Below are positions 10,600 through 24,443 of a stretch of 64,000 nt of DNA, in pieces; within the stretch, counting starts at the first letter, position 1; every line of letters begins with the position of its first letter. The stretch spans positions 1,364,001 through 1,428,000 of the forward strand of contig NC_016475.1 of the NCBI RefSeq assembly GCF_000226095.1. Direction: 5' to 3'. The position numbers were made by a program, and so were the translations under genes. The DNA is from Thermothelomyces thermophilus ATCC 42464. Lineage: Eukaryota; Ascomycota; Sordariomycetes; Sordariales; Chaetomiaceae. Below the pieces are notes generated by a model. The model was not told where the DNA came from. It made no database searches and saw nothing but the letters and a program-made list of their open reading frames with translations.

Positions 10600-13500
10600 T
10601 TCCTAAAGATTTAGAGGGAGGTCGACCTAGAAGATAACTACGAATCGAGTAAGTAGATACCACTATACCCGATTTATGAACAAGTACTAGAGAATATTAT
10701 TAAAGCGGTTCGAAAGTAGCGTCTTAAAGTGCTTATACTAGTATTAGGACCTTCTAGGATATCTACTTCCATAGTAGATACCTCTACTCTATTTGCTAAC
10801 TATATACCTATTATAGAAGAGATTAGCAAAGAGCTTTCGAGTCTAAATAAGCAGTAGAGAGTCGATATTACCCTTTCCGCTAAGAACTCTAGGAATTATT
10901 TAATGCTCTAGAGCTAGATTAAGAAGACTATAGAACTATATCTCTACCATATAGCTAGAGCTAGGAAAGAAAGGGGTATAAACGATAATAGGGCTATAGT
11001 ACAAGTGCTCCGAGATATAATTGCTCCCTTAGAAATAGGTATATATACTCTGATTATAGCTTAGTATATTGCCTGCCTAGATGCTGCTAAGCGATTAGGA
11101 GTTAATCCCTAGCGCTAGCTCTAGAAATTTAGCGTTATATTCAAGTAAGCACTCTAATATAATATTCTAGAGGTATAAGGTGCCTAAGGAATCTTTGCCT
11201 TCCTTAATATTATTAGTATACGAATTTTACTAGACTAGGTAGTATATAAGAGAAGAGAGGCTAAAGTAATAGATATACTAGGTAAGAGTCTTCTAGAGCT
11301 TAGAAAGCTTATATACCTAATAGAGATCTTTATTAATAATGATAATTTGAGGGCGATCTTATAGAAGCATTTAGTATTTGTAACTCTATAGCTTGCTATA
11401 GCCAAAAAGAGTGGTAAAGAGAAAGTAAAGAGCTTCTAGACTTACTGGAAAGATTATAAGTATCCTTATAAGTAACCTAGATATAAGTAGGATCTAGTAG
11501 ACTATAATATACTTAGGTAAGCCTTATATAGTAATAAGTAACGTACGTACCTCTCTAAGAAGAAATGTAAAAGAATTTATAAGTAGCTTAAATAGTTAAG
11601 GTAGGTTAAGCTAAAGAGTTAGCTTATTATTAAGTAAGGGGAGTTATCTTATTTTAGGTAGTTAAGGGTAGGATACCTTAATTCCTTTAATACTTTCGTA
11701 ATTAGCCTTTAGCTACTTAGAGAGCTTATAAGCTATTATTATATATTTAGTACGATTAGTAGGTAGTACTATCTTCTATTAGAAAGTACTATAGTTAACA
11801 CTTATAGGTCTACCTACCTAGTTAATAATAAGAAGTTCTTTATTTCTAGGTCTTTCGTTAAGCTTAATAAGCTAGAGTTTGTAGAAGTAGGTATAATAAT
11901 ATTTCCTATAAGTGGAAAAGAAACTTAGATCATCGAGAATGCTCTAGACAGACTATATAGTCTATATATAGAGAGTCTAATGCTTAAGGATATTACTATC
12001 GTCAAAGGATTCCATATAAATATCATCTTAGAGACTTTACTACTTAAGGTAGGAGTATAGTACTATAGTCTAGATTACTTATTATAGTATAGAACGCTAG
12101 AGAAGAATATTATTCTTAGAAAGTTAGAATATATGTATAACCTTACGCTCCTTAAATATAAGCCACTTTCCTACTACCTAAGCTTTCTAAGCTATATAAT
12201 AATTAGTAATATAGGTTTAGTTAACACCCGAATGTCTTTCTAGAGTATATTTATTATATAGGAAAGGAGGTTATATATATAAGCTTTATCTATTATAAGA
12301 GAGGATACCGAGAAACTCTAGTACTTAAGAGTAGGACACCTTAGTCTAGAAGCGTTAAGAGCACTTATTAATAACGCTAGGAACGTTAAGATCAAAGGGA
12401 CAGCGTATATTAAGTGCGAGAGCTATACTTATACTTATACTAGGAAGATTATCTTAAGGAGACTACCTAAGCAAAAGTTAGCCCGTCTGTTCTAGCGCGT
12501 TATATAGGATCTTTTTAACTTTCTGGAAGCAATTAATAGATCATGCTAGTTACTTATAATCGTCAACGAGTATAGTAGTAAGCTATTCTCTTTCCTACTA
12601 ACGACGAAAACATCGGAGGAGATCCTAGGAGTCATTTAGAACTTCGAAAGCTAGGTAAGACGCTAGTACAGGCTTGCTATCTATAAGATTAAGTAGGATA
12701 ATAACATTATAATGATTAGTCTCGTAGGGCGAGCGCCTTCGTAATACTAAATATAGCTAATAGAGAGCGGTATTAATCTTAAACTATTGCTACTATATAC
12801 CTATAAACCGAATAGACTAGCTAAGTAAGTAGGGTAGGAACTAATCTCATATTTAATTAAGATGCTAAACGGAGTAAATCTGCCTAAAAAGCTCTAGTTA
12901 GAAAGTATATAAGCTATAGCATACCTATATTTAATTAGCCTAAGTAAAGCTTATAAGTTTAAGAGCCTTAATAAAATACTTTACTCCTAGTTTAAATGGT
13001 ATTTTTACTAATATAAACCTAGATTTATTATTATAATAACTAGTAACTTGTGCCTAGATTAGAGCGGTATCTTTATATATAGGTATAGAGTATATATCCT
13101 TTATAAGGATAGAGAAGTAAATAGGTATATAAAGGACTTTAAGGTATTACTATATAGATTAATAGGGTATCTTATAGAACATTATATATCCAATATTTAC
13201 CGTATATAGATATCTGAGCTTGATAGGGTCATTATAACTTATAACGTTCGCTTTAATAAGAAGATGTTCTTCTACCTAGAGGAGATATAACCAAAGGAGT
13301 AATTAGTCACTATCTCAAGCTATAAAGTCGACCTTTTTAACCTTAGCAAGGATTCCTAGGATAGTAAGTTTCTTTAGTGAGCGTTAGAGTAGACCTATTA
13401 ACCTATATAGGACTCTATTACCATAACTTAAACCTTATTATGGACAAGTCTAGCAATAGAAGAACCTCTTTAATAATAGGGTCAAGACTTAGGGGTAAGG

Positions 13501-15800
13501 GAGTAGCTCTTAGAAATGTAGCCTATAGCCAAACTAATAGCTTCTTAATTACCTATAGTTTAAGAGGGAGTAACTAAAGGAATTACTAAGTAGATAGAAA
13601 GCTTTAGAGGACTCTTAACCCCTAAATATACGCCTAAGCCTATATTAGTATACTCCGTGCCGGCAGAAAAAGGAGCTTACCGTTAAGATAAAGGTTTAGA
13701 CTTAGGGTCTCCTAAGACTCTAGCTAGCTAACTAATGACTTAGGAGAGCAGGGAAGATCCCCTATAGGAGGGAGAAGTACCTTCTATAGATATATCTAAT
13801 ACACGTAACGAGTTAGCGGAAGAGCTAGAAGCTAGGGACGATACTACCGATATATCTTCTTAGGCATAGGATTAGGAGGAATAAGACGTTAAGCAAAGTC
13901 TAGATTAGCTAGCGTATCCTCTAGAGCAAGTAGACGAAGGAGAAACAAATCGGTAACCTCCTATATAGAGAGGTAGAGGTAGGAGGAAGGCTTTATAGCT
14001 ATAGGCTCCTATACGGTTAAGCGAAAGACTATACTATCGAGAAAGAGTTAACTATAACTACTCCTTTTAAACTACTACTCTAGAGTTCTAGCAGTTTTAT
14101 ACGACTTACCTACCTAATTGATAGGAAGCTTGCCTAGACGACTAGAGTATAAGAACACTATATATAGTGTTTGTAGCTATAATATAGTAGAAAGATACTA
14201 TATGCCTAGGAGTATCTTTAAATAAGCTATATTAGTATATTAACGAATTTATCTAACTACCTAATAACTAGAGGGACCTATATAACTACCTATCAGGAGA
14301 ATAGTTTAAAGAAGCTACTAGAGACAAGATACGTAACTTAGAAAGCAGGGGAACGTAGAAAGTCATCCCCTACAAGTAGGCAAAAGTACATCCTATACTA
14401 TTAAAGTAGGTATTTGTATATAAGTTTAATAAGGATAGATTTCTTAAGAAGTACAAGTCGCGGATATATATATATAGCGATCTATAAGATACGAGCGGTC
14501 TAGAGAATACATATACCACTATACTAGTAGTATAAACGTTCTAAATGATAATAGCGCTTATAGTATATTTCGATCTTAAAGTTAAATAGTTTAATATAAT
14601 ATAAGCGTTCCTTAACGTAGAGAGGCTAGAAAACGACCTTATTATCCATGAACTTTTAGAGGGCTTTAAATAGCTAGGAAAGTATATAGAATTCCTATAA
14701 GCCCTATATAGCTTAAGGGACTTGCCGCTTCTATAGTATAAGGAGTTCTATAAAACGCTTTCTAAGCTTAGCTTATAGCCTTTAGGGGAGGAGAAGTATC
14801 TGTTTCTAAGCTAAGATAAACACGTTATACTCGTCTTCTATATCGACGACTTCCTTATCTTTTTCCACTAAAAGAACGCTATAGTGGCTAAGCGTATAAT
14901 AGAAGGAATCAAAGCTTATTATAACGTCTCTAAGTAAGGGGATATTAGCTAGTTTCTTAGGATTAGGGTAATTCGAGATAGATTTATATATAAAGTCTAG
15001 CTTATCCACGATTAATATATTAAAAAGGTAGTAAAGGAGTTTAGGTTAGACGTACCTAGCGCGTTCGAGCTAACTCCTTTAAGCTATAAAGAACTTAAGA
15101 AGTTTAAGGGGATAGCTATTAATATATAGATTAAGGAGTATTAGGAGCTTATTAGCTTAATCCTATATTATATGGTAATATTATAACCTAATATAGTATA
15201 CGCTTATATAGTACTATCTTAATACCTGACGAACTTAAGTCTAGACTACTTATTAAAAGTAAGACAAGTTATAAGATATCTATATAGAACTTCTTACCTA
15301 TTAATTTGGTATAATAGAGAGTAAGCGCCAGATAATTTAATACTCCTAATAGCTAGTAATGTATCGTATATAGACAATCTAGACATATAGTATTTATTAT
15401 AAGGGTATATTATCTTCCTATTTAGAAGACCTATTATATAAAAAGCATTATATTGGAATACTATTATAACGTCTAGTACTAAAGTAGAACTTTTAACGCT
15501 CTCTCTTATAGTAAGAGAGACTATAGCGCTTAAAAGGCTATTCGAAGATATTACTCTTAATCTTAGAAAGCCCTAGAAGATATACTACGATAATTAGCAA
15601 ACTATTCGACTAGTAGTTATGGAAAACGAACGTATTAATACTTACCCATGGTATATAGATATCTATAACTTATAGCTATACTAAGAAGTTATAAAAGGAG
15701 CGTTCGAAGTAATATACCTACTAACTAGTCAAATACTAGTAGATAGGCTTATAAAACGACTTAGCTAATAAGCGTTCAAGCGATAAAGAGCGTTCCTTAA
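10600..15800 (+). pseudogene. Copia Gag-Pol polyprotein relic
   Basis: Reading through the stops (mostly TAG) gives a continuous Copia-type product. GAG-preintegrase and integrase lie at about 12330-12960 (VGHLSLEALRALINNA, then a DLFNFLEA region). The reverse transcriptase starts near 14330 and has its active-site YIDD at 14839-14850 within LVFYIDDFLIF. RNase H-like sequence follows at about 15340-15800. Nonsense codons throughout exclude function. Boundaries are approximate. Confidence 0.75.
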
Positions 15801-15887
15801 TCTTTAAAATATTAATTATAGGCTTATATAAGTAGAGGAGTAAAGAAAACTAGTCAAATTAAGAAAAAGTAAAACAAACTAAGGTAC

Positions 15888-16925
15888 TTACTAGTATCTA
15901 AAACGCTATCCCGAGCTTCTAGAGACACTAGAGCAAACGTTCTACTCTATCTAAGCATTACTATTATTATTAACCGCCTTGCCCTTACCCTTATCCTAGC
16001 TATTAGCCGGCTACTCGATAGTAGCTAACATGTCCTTACTAGTGCTAGCGTAAGCCGTATACTCTTCCTTAATTTTATCGACCTAGTGAAAAATCTCGAA
16101 GATAGACTGTCTAATCCTTATAAAGTATACGAGCTCCGAAGTATTTCCCTCGAGCTTATTATCCTTGTCTAGGGAAACCCTAGTATGCTTAAAGTCGCTA
16201 TAGAGGACTATACGTAACTTGTTAAGATCCTATATATATAAGTTAGCATATATATTATACTCGTATATAGGGGGTAGGGTCTAGATACTTATAAAGGCCT
16301 TGGCACCCTCCAATAGTACTTTAATTAAAGTTAGAGTCGCTTTAATATAAAAGGAAGGATTAATATTCTAGTTAGTAAGAGTATAATAAAAGCGATTAGT
16401 TATTAATAAATAAGGGATATATATTTTAAAACACTTATAACTACTATAATAGTAATAGTAGTAATAGGAGCTAAGGCTAGAATGATTATAATATTTACTA
16501 AGAGAATGACTAGCTAATGCCAAGTATATATATATATTATAAGGGACCTTATAAAGCTTAAGAGCATTAATTATACTATAATCTATTAGCTTGTAAGACC
16601 TAGAAACGATTAATATAGCGCTTAGAAACTATGATTAAAGTCGACTTTTCGACTAGGAAACTATAAAGCGAAACTATATAATAAAGAAATAGCAATAAAT
16701 CGCTAGAATCGCTTAAAATCAATAGATTCAATAGAAAATCGTAAAACTAGCAATAGAATTAAAGAAAATCAAGTAAATAAGGTAAAATAGAAGCACTTAT
16801 AATAACTTGCCATTAGCACGCTTATGCTTCTAAAGCGTTATAGGAGTAAGCGCTAGCCTACTAGCTATAGTAGCCCTAGCTAAACCAGAAGTAGTAGCAG
16901 ACTTACTAAGCTTAATCAAGGCCAT
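15888..16925 (-). pseudogene. Reverse-strand ORF inside Copia 3' region, RIP-broken
   Basis: On the strand opposite pol, an ATG at 16925 starts MALIKLSKSATTSGLARAT..., and the same frame reaches a TAA at 15888-15890 (346 codons). It is coding-like except for TAG codons, consistent with former CAG or TGG, and a stop-rich stretch of roughly 160 bp at about 16640-16800 that could be an intron or degraded coding. Readable segments include YKVPYNIYIYLALASHS, LLEGAKAFISI, LNKLRIVLYSDFKHTR, LEGNTSELVYFIRIRQ and a lysine/glycine-rich tail. I recognise no family. It lies between pol and the 3' LTR, interrupted from the LTR side by the Gypsy insertion at 17053, and probably explains the element's extra length. 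It could be an accessory gene of the element or captured host sequence. Confidence 0.5.
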
Positions 16926-16984
16926 AATGGATATAATAGATATAACTAGTAAGCTATTCTCTAATTTAAATATAAAGAGTACTA

Positions 16985-17052
16985 TTTTACTATTATTATT
17001 ACTATTATTATTATTATAGTTATTATTACTATTATTATTAGTATTATTATTA
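16985..17052. repeat. ATT microsatellite, Gypsy insertion target
   Basis: An imperfect ATT/ATA triplet run in the Copia 3' region. The Gypsy element entered it, duplicating TATTA; the run resumes at 24449 after the 3' LTR. Confidence 0.75.
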
Positions 17053-17413
17053 TATTATAAACGCAAGCCGATCCGTGCCTACGGCCAGGCCATAGCGGCC
17101 AGAGAGCCTACACCTAGGCACTAAAGGGTATAACCCTACTATAACAGGCACGATTAGGGCACGGCCAGGAAGAGGGGATAGCCAATCCGTAGTATAAGAT
17201 ATACCTATTAGCCTATAGATCCGAAAGGGAGGTTTTCCTCCCTAAGGATCAGTCTATATAACTACGATCCGGGAGAGATACAAATAGGTAGCCTGCCGGC
17301 CCTAGAACAATTGACTTCCCCTGCCCCTACGGTCAATACAAACTCGCTTAGAAAGGCCTTTATGATAATACTACCTCTCTTAATAACTAGCCTAGCGGCA
17401 GGCCCTCCTGACA
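17053..17413 (+). repeat. Gypsy 5' LTR
   Basis: Begins TATTATAAACG, a RIP form of TGTTACGAACG, and ends CTGACA. It is more GC-rich than the internal region and the same length as the copy at 24083; the differences I compared are transitions. Confidence 0.92.
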
Positions 17414-17639
17414 GTTTCTGATCCTTCTTACCCTTTGTCAATCGAGATAATACCGTCATTTAGCCGTTTAATACCTATAGGACTAGAGGAGGAACCCTCG
17501 AGCTAGAGTAAGACTCTTTTGGCCTAGTATCGGCTATAAAACTATTCCGAACCCCCTCTTTACGTCCTAAGACCCTTTGATTCGGAGCCCTTGGTATAAG
17601 GCCCTAACTACAAAAAATTTGTCTAGAATCTAGAAGGCC

Positions 17640-20600
17640 AGGTCAAGGAGCTAGAAAGGCTATAGTTATTATAAGACTAGGAAAAATTCTTACTAGAGAA
17701 GCTAAGACTATTAGACTATATTAAGGTCTTAAAACGACCCTAGTTACCTATCAAATCCTCTAACTCTAACGATTTAGAATACCATCCTAAGGCTATTAAG
17801 GTTATTAATCTAATTCGATTTACTAATATAATGACCTACTAGCGGTAGTAAGAGTGGCTTTAAGATTTATAACGCGCTTTTTGGGGAGACCTTAAGTAGT
17901 TTAAGATATTATAAAATTATATTCTATTTACCCTTAATTATATAGACAAGTAACCTTAGAACTACTAGTATAACTATTATTAGAATGTATTATCTAAGGA
18001 GTATAATTAGCTAGAAAATAACTAGACTTTATTCAAAGAATAGACAAACGCTTATATGATTAACCTTATAGACTAGGTATTCTAAGTAGCTAAGGCTTTA
18101 AATTTAGCCTACTAACAAAACGGTTAATTCCTATAGGATCTTTACTATTACCTTAAATCCCTTAAAGCGTAATTTCCCTACTAGGATAAGAAAAGCTAAG
18201 CTTTAAGCTTCTATACCAAGTTATCGCCTTTTCTTATTCAATATATCGACCGTTACTACGCCTACTGCCTAGAGATATAAGAAGGAATAGTATAGTTAGC
18301 GTTATAAATCTAGTATAGCTTCTAGCGACCGAATCGTAGTTAGACTACCCCTTTTTCGCTACCGATTTAAGATTAACTATATTATATGCTTAATATACTA
18401 TATTTCCGTACGTTATCGTCCTACTATTAAACCGGACCTATGACAAAGCTATAATCGGCCCTATAAGGCGCCTTAAACTTTACGTTAACCCCTACTCTTG
18501 AGATATAAGATAGTAGCTTGTACTTCCAATATAGAAAGGAGGGATATTTTATAAGAGATTACCTAAAAATGGCGTAGGTTACCTCTTACCGATAGGGCTA
18601 ATACCCCAGTTACTAGGGTTTAGGCTATTTTCGCTAGGGAAATAGGAGTCGCTTATAGTAGACCTTAATACCGTAAGAATGGCTATAGGGGATAACCTGA
18701 AAAGGGAATATATATATATAGCTATTATAATAAATATATATAAAGGCGTTTTGACGATAGCAGACCTAGATTCTTATATAGAAGTAAATATTATAGACTT
18801 TGACCTTATTTAGAAATACTAACTAAAACAACTTGCTTATGTTCTACCTACGATTCGATAGTTTAATAAAACGGTTATAGTATCTTATAAGGTATATTAA
18901 GTACTAATCATACTAAGCGATGAATATAGAATTATATGTTAATATAATTACTCTTATATTACTGTTAGCTATAATGCCGAAACCTTACTAGTCTTGTTAG
19001 GGATGCCTGTACTTAGCGATCTTACTATCTTATTATTCCCGATAGAGAATTGCTAGTAGTTTCTACTAGAAACCGAGACAGCCTGACTCTAGCACCCTAA
19101 AAGAATGGAAAAGGACTGCTAAAGGGGAGCCTAGGTCTTTTTACTAACCATTATTTCGGATGTCCCTATAGATCTATTCCTTAACAAAGAAGAATCGAAA
19201 CCCTTAGGAAACCCGGAAGAAATTCCCCCTAAGCTACGAGACTTTGCCGACATAATAGATATATTAAATTCGAGTATCCTTCCTTTGTTTAAAGTAACTA
19301 ACTATAAGATCGATCTATAACTAGGGATAACTCCTCTAGTTAGACCGATTTACCCCTTATCCTAGTATAAACTTAGTATACCATAGGAATACTTAGATAA
19401 AAACCTTACTAAGGGGAGGATTCGACCTTCTAAGGGTTTGGTAGCTAGTCTAGTACTATTTATATCTAAAAAAGATAGAAGCCTTTATCTTTATATTGAT
19501 TACTAAGGACTTAATAAGATTACCTAGAGGAATCGCTACCTATTACCCTTTATTTTAGAGATTCTTAACCGTGCCTCTAGCGCTTAATTTTTTACTGAGC
19601 TTAATATTAAAGATGCTTATTACTAGATTCGAGTACGAGAAGGGGATAAGTAGAAAACCGCCTTTCGGACTTATTATAGATTATTTAAGTACTTAGTTAT
19701 ACTATTTAGCCTAATAAACGTACTAGCCACTTTCTAGAATTATATTTATTAAGCATTAGGTAGATTACTTAACGAATTTTATATAGTTTATTTAGATAAT
19801 ATCTTAATTTTTTCACCTAACCATAAAATATATATAAAATATATTTAAAAGGTCCTCGAACGATTATAAGACATATAGCTATATTATAAACCTAGTAAAT
19901 GCTTATTTTATAAGGACCAAGTTAACTTCCTCGGATTTATAGTAAATTAGTAAGGGATTATAATAGACCTAGCATAAATCGAAACGGTAGAGAAATAGCT
20001 AGAACCTTAGACCTATTATAATATCTAGGTATTTCTTAGATTTGTTAATTTTTATTGGAAATTTATTCGTAATCTTTCATAGATCGCCTACCCCCTAACA
20101 AGTCTACTAAAGGGGCTAGAAAAGGGGAAGAAACCAGGAAGAGTCTAGTTTAACTTTAAAGAGCAAAGAGCGTTTTAAAAAATTAAAAACCACTTCAAAT
20201 CGGCGCTAGTTCTCTAGCATTTTAATCCTAAAAAGCCAATAACTATCGAAATAGACGCTTCTACGTTTACGATAGGGGCTATCTTATTATAATAAGTAGA
20301 GGACTCTTGAAAACATCCTATTACATTTTGGTTAGCTAAGTTCTTAGGACTAGCCTACTATTATAACACCCCTAATAAGAAAATAATAGCAATTATAGAA
20401 GGCTTTAAGCACTAGTAATACTATTTAATGGGAAATCTCTACGAAATCACGGTCTATTCGGACTATAATAATTTATAAGGATTTATAAGATGGACCTAAC
20501 TTAACGGTCGCTAAGCTAGATAGTATATATATCTATTAGGCTTCGATTTCACTATTAAGCACTAACCTAGGAAATAAAATCCTATGGATAGCCCTTTAAG

Positions 20601-22440
20601 AAGACCAGATTATAAGGAAGATAATCCTTTTAGGAACTAAGAATAGTTACCTATAATCTAAAAGAAGATAGTAAACTATAAAAAAGCGTAAGAAGTATAG
20701 AGAGTTTCGTAATCTTCTTAATGCTAGATTAGAATCTAGTTATTGAAAGTTAATCTAAAAGGATTATATAATATAGAATAAGTATACCTCGAAAGAAAGC
20801 TGATTATATTATAAAGATAGGCTAAAGAGGCGGTAAGACTAGAATTAGCTTCTGCTATCTAGCCGTTATAAATACTTAGGGAGTATATTTTGGAGCTCTA
20901 AAGATCAGACCCCTTAATTTAGAAAGTAAGGGAAGGCCTAGAAAAGGATATAATAAAAGGCTAGCAAAGTACTAGCGAAGCCGAACTATAGTCCTTAGGA
21001 TACGGTGGTAAGCTACTCTATAAGAGAGCGCTTTACGTTTCTATAAAAGAAACTATAAGGTAAGAAATCCTCTAGTTACATTATAATAATGCTGGAGCTG
21101 GGCACTTTGGCCCTAAAAGAACTAATGAACTTATCTAAAGAAAGTTTAACTAGCAAGGCCTAGTAAGAGATGTTAGGCATTAGTGCTAAACCTACTATAT
21201 TTGCTAAACGAATGAGCTAAAACAGTATTAAGGTTATAGTAGCTTAGAATCCTCACTAATCCTTAACCGACCCTAATAAGAGATTAGTATAGATATGATT
21301 ATAGGTTTTCCGATAGTAAATTTCCAAGTAGAAGAAAAGAATATAGTACTTATAGTCGTAGACTACTATACTAAAATAAACCGATTCTTTGCTATTAACT
21401 TAGACATTACAAGTTAGCAGTTTACTAAGCTAATTTATAAGGAGATTGAACTTAAATATAGTATACTAGAAGGCTATATAAGTAATTATAGCTCTATATT
21501 TACTTTACAATTTTAGGTAGATCTCTGCTACCTAAACCACGTTAATAAAAGGCTTTCTATAGCATTTTACCCCTAAACCGATGGCTAAACCGAGCAAAGT
21601 AACTAAACACTTATATAATACCTTTGCTATTTTGTTATAGCAAACCTTATAATTTAGGCACGAATCCTACTAGAAGCGGAGTTTATATATAATAATATAG
21701 TTAATACGACTACCAGACTACCCCCTTTTCGAGTATTAATAGGCTACGACCCTACGATTCCATTATAAATCGGGGACGATTCGCTAAAAGGGAGGTACTA
21801 CCCTAATATAGTAGAGCAAATCGGAAAATTACAAGTATTACGAAAATAACTAGAAGAGCATTAGGAGGAAGCCGTCTAAAATTATAAAATTTATTATAAC
21901 TAAAGGCATTAGGGAAGGGTATTTAGGAGAGGCGACTTTGTCCTACTCTCGACCTAGAATCTTAAGCTGAAAATACTAAAAAAATTAACCCCTAAATTTA
22001 TCGGCCTATTTTAGGTATTCGACCTAGTTAGTTTACTAGTATATTAGCTAGCGTTACCTACGTAGTATACCTAATTATATAATATCTTCCCTATTTCCCT
22101 ACTTAAACCATAGTACCTATATAGTTAGGATAAGGCTAAATAGATACTAATACCTAAGTTAAAAGATAATGATAAGTAAGAAGTCAAAGAAGTTTTAGTA
22201 GAATAGGCCGACGACAAGACCTATTAGTTTCTAGTAAAGTAGAAGGGATAGCCCTTTAAATTTAACCAGTAGGTAAATAAAGACGACATTACTAATATAT
22301 AAGGTGAAGTATACAAGTTCAGAAAGCGCGCTACGACTATAGAGCGCCTATAACACGATACAGAGAAGCACGAGAAGAGGTTAGGAAGAGGGCGCCTACG
22401 AAAAACGCCTAGATATATATTTTAAGGGAAAAGGACGTAG
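17640..22440 (+). pseudogene. Gypsy Gag-Pol polyprotein relic
   Basis: Gag-like sequence from about 17650 (EKLRLLDYIKVLKRP). Reverse transcriptase about 19480-19960, with LYIDYQGLNKIT, TELNIKDAYYQIRV and the active-site box read as YLDN (the second Asp is probably lost to G-to-A change) in IVYLDNILIFSP. RNase H about 20200-20600. Integrase about 21250-21560 (SIDMIIGFP, VDYYTK). Chromodomain-like end about 22190-22300. The frame needs readthrough of many TAG codons and a few frame changes. Inactive. Confidence 0.75.
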
Positions 22441-22769
22441 GGTAGAGTGGCGTGTTACTATAGTAATACGCCCTGAGACGGCGATCGAAATACTATAGAA
22501 AAGGCCTAGAGAAGGGTACCCTAGGAGGGGCCCTAAGCTATATCGTGGAGAGCTATACTTTAAGTTAACATTATACCGAAACTATAGCAAAGAAGGCCTT
22601 ACTAGAGATACTAAAATTAGTAAAAAATATTTATATTATAGGTACTACGAACCGGCAAAGCGAATCTATAATACTAATTTAGGGCTAAAAGGGTATTTAC
22701 TTTATATGATCAAAAAAAATGAAAATAGGATAACATTTCACTACCCTAAAAACCCTATTAAAACCTACT

Positions 22770-23660
22770 ATAAAAAATAAATTCTAAGTTTGCTATATGT
22801 TTACCTAAGAATCGGGCTACCTTGTCCTTACTACCTAGGGCCCTTATTATAAGTGTGCCTAGTTTGGTTATAAACTTATACTTAGCTATTTGCTAAGTAA
22901 CATAACCCTTATTAATAGGCTCTAGGCAAGGTAATGGTAAATACTACTGGATTACGAGATCGTATAGTACCTATATTATATTGGTAAATAATTAGCTAGA
23001 CCGAAACGCGACTAAATATATTATACCAGCGTTAAACTTAGGCCGTAGGTTAGCGGCCGCGATCGCCTACTTACGATTAGTTATGAACTTACTATATATT
23101 AGCTATTACTCCCATAAATATATTAATATCTATGCCAAATCGTAAGCAAATATAAATAGGTTCCTATAGAAGTAATCTTTTTATTACTATTATTAATAAG
23201 GCCTATATTAGACTAATAATACTTCTTAACTACCTTAAAGGTAATAGCCACATCATTTGTAAGTATAGTAATATAGTAGTAATAGCGCTTACTAAGCGTA
23301 AGCAAATCCTTAGAATTGGCTATATCCGGCTTTAGGGCCGAAATGACCTTATAGACAGACCAAATCATAATTATAAGATTAACTATATCCCTAGTCATAG
23401 CACCGGCAGCCTAAACAATCATTAATACCTAGGGAATCGCTCTTAAAACGTATACTTACTAGGAGGCAGCTCATCTAGTGGCCCTAGTAGCACTAAAAAC
23501 ACTTAAACGAGCTAGTAGTAAGATACGTATACTAAATATCAAGGGGGACCTTATCGTTTGCCTTGATTTCCTTAATAGCACTATATAAATACTATATATA
23601 TAGCAGTAAGTCGGCTACGCTAAGCTACTAAATCTCTATAATATTGCTATAGACGTAAGA
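22770..23660 (-). pseudogene. Reverse-strand ORF inside Gypsy 3' region, RIP-broken
   Basis: Opposite to pol. From about 23650 leftwards the frame reads NLYSYVYSNIIEI and VADLLLYIQYLYSAIKEIK (Q for TAG), then a cysteine/histidine cluster (CF.CY.GH.MSC). A good donor GTAAGTATACG and acceptor TTTAG near 23460-23410 would join it to a 61-codon stop-free stretch (TRDIVNLIIMIWSVYKVIS...). After that come LTYGLSLTLV, SRFGLANYLPI and LLIRVMLLSK with TAG or TAA at former Gln codons. The segment looks once protein-coding, perhaps intron-bearing, and is antisense to the retroelement. Family unknown; the zinc-binding idea rests on residue spacing only. Confidence 0.42.
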
Positions 23661-24082
23661 ATAAAGATTTAAAGATTAAAAAAATTAAATTATAGGCGGC
23701 TAAAGAGCGAACGATATAAGGAAGATAAGGTTAAAGATTAAAAGGAAATCGAGAGCAAAGAGCGGCCCTCTAAGAGAGTCAAATATTATTTCTGTCGCTA
23801 TAGCAGAGACCTTTCTAACGTTATAGTAACTATAAGATATATTTATAATAAAGCGAATCTTCAGACGAAAACATTCGAATAGTAACTATAATAATGGTAA
23901 TACATATATAAAAACAAAGGCGCCTAGTACCTACCTATTCTATATGTAATCGTAAATAAAGCTACCATAATAAAGCGCTAAAATAACGGCAACCTGCTAC
24001 TACTAAATAAGTATCCGGAATGAAGCTATTCTAATGGAGCCTATAGGCCTATAGATAGGCCTGCTAAGGGAGAGAGTAAGTT

Positions 24083-24443
24083 ATTACGAACGTAAGCCGA
24101 TCCGTGCCTACGGCCGGGCTGCGGCGGCCGGAGGGCCTATGCCTAGGTACTAAGGGGTATAACCCTGCTATGACAGGCATGATCAGGGTACGGCCGGGAA
24201 GAGGGGATAGCCAATCTATAATATAAGATGTACCTATTAGCCTATGGATCCGAAAGAGAGGTTTTCCTCCCTAAGGATTAGTCTATATAACTATGATCCG
24301 GGAGGGATACGAATAGGCAGCCCGCCGGCCCTAGAACAATTGACTTCCCCTGCCCCTGCGGTTAGTGTAAACTCGCTTAGAAAGGCCTTTGTAATAGTGT
24401 TACCTCTCTTGATAACTAGCCTAGTGGCAGGCCCTCTTGATAT
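24083..24443 (+). repeat. Gypsy 3' LTR
   Basis: Same length as the 5' copy, starts TATTACGAACG and ends TTGATA, followed directly by the TATTA target duplication. It keeps more GC than the 5' copy in several places. Confidence 0.92.

Larger units (their letters stand above)
17053..24443 (+). mobile_element. Gypsy LTR retrotransposon nested in Copia, RIP-inactivated
   Basis: Two 361-bp LTRs (17053-17413 and 24083-24443) with a perfect 5-bp duplication TATTA (17048-17052 and 24444-24448). A purine-rich tract (about 24066-24081) precedes the 3' LTR. Total 7,391 bp. The order gag, protease, reverse transcriptase, RNase H, integrase and the LTR length fit Ty3/Gypsy; a chromodomain-like segment near 22190-22300 (VLVEQADDKTYQFLVK, with Q read for TAG) suggests a chromovirus. 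It is younger than the Copia because it interrupts it. The 22770-23660 part is a reverse-strand reading frame. Confidence 0.92.

Noticed and set aside
16640-16800. Calling the stop-rich stretch in the Copia antisense frame a definite intron
   Set aside because: Donor and acceptor are weak after RIP and the frame is the same on both sides, so degraded coding sequence is equally possible.
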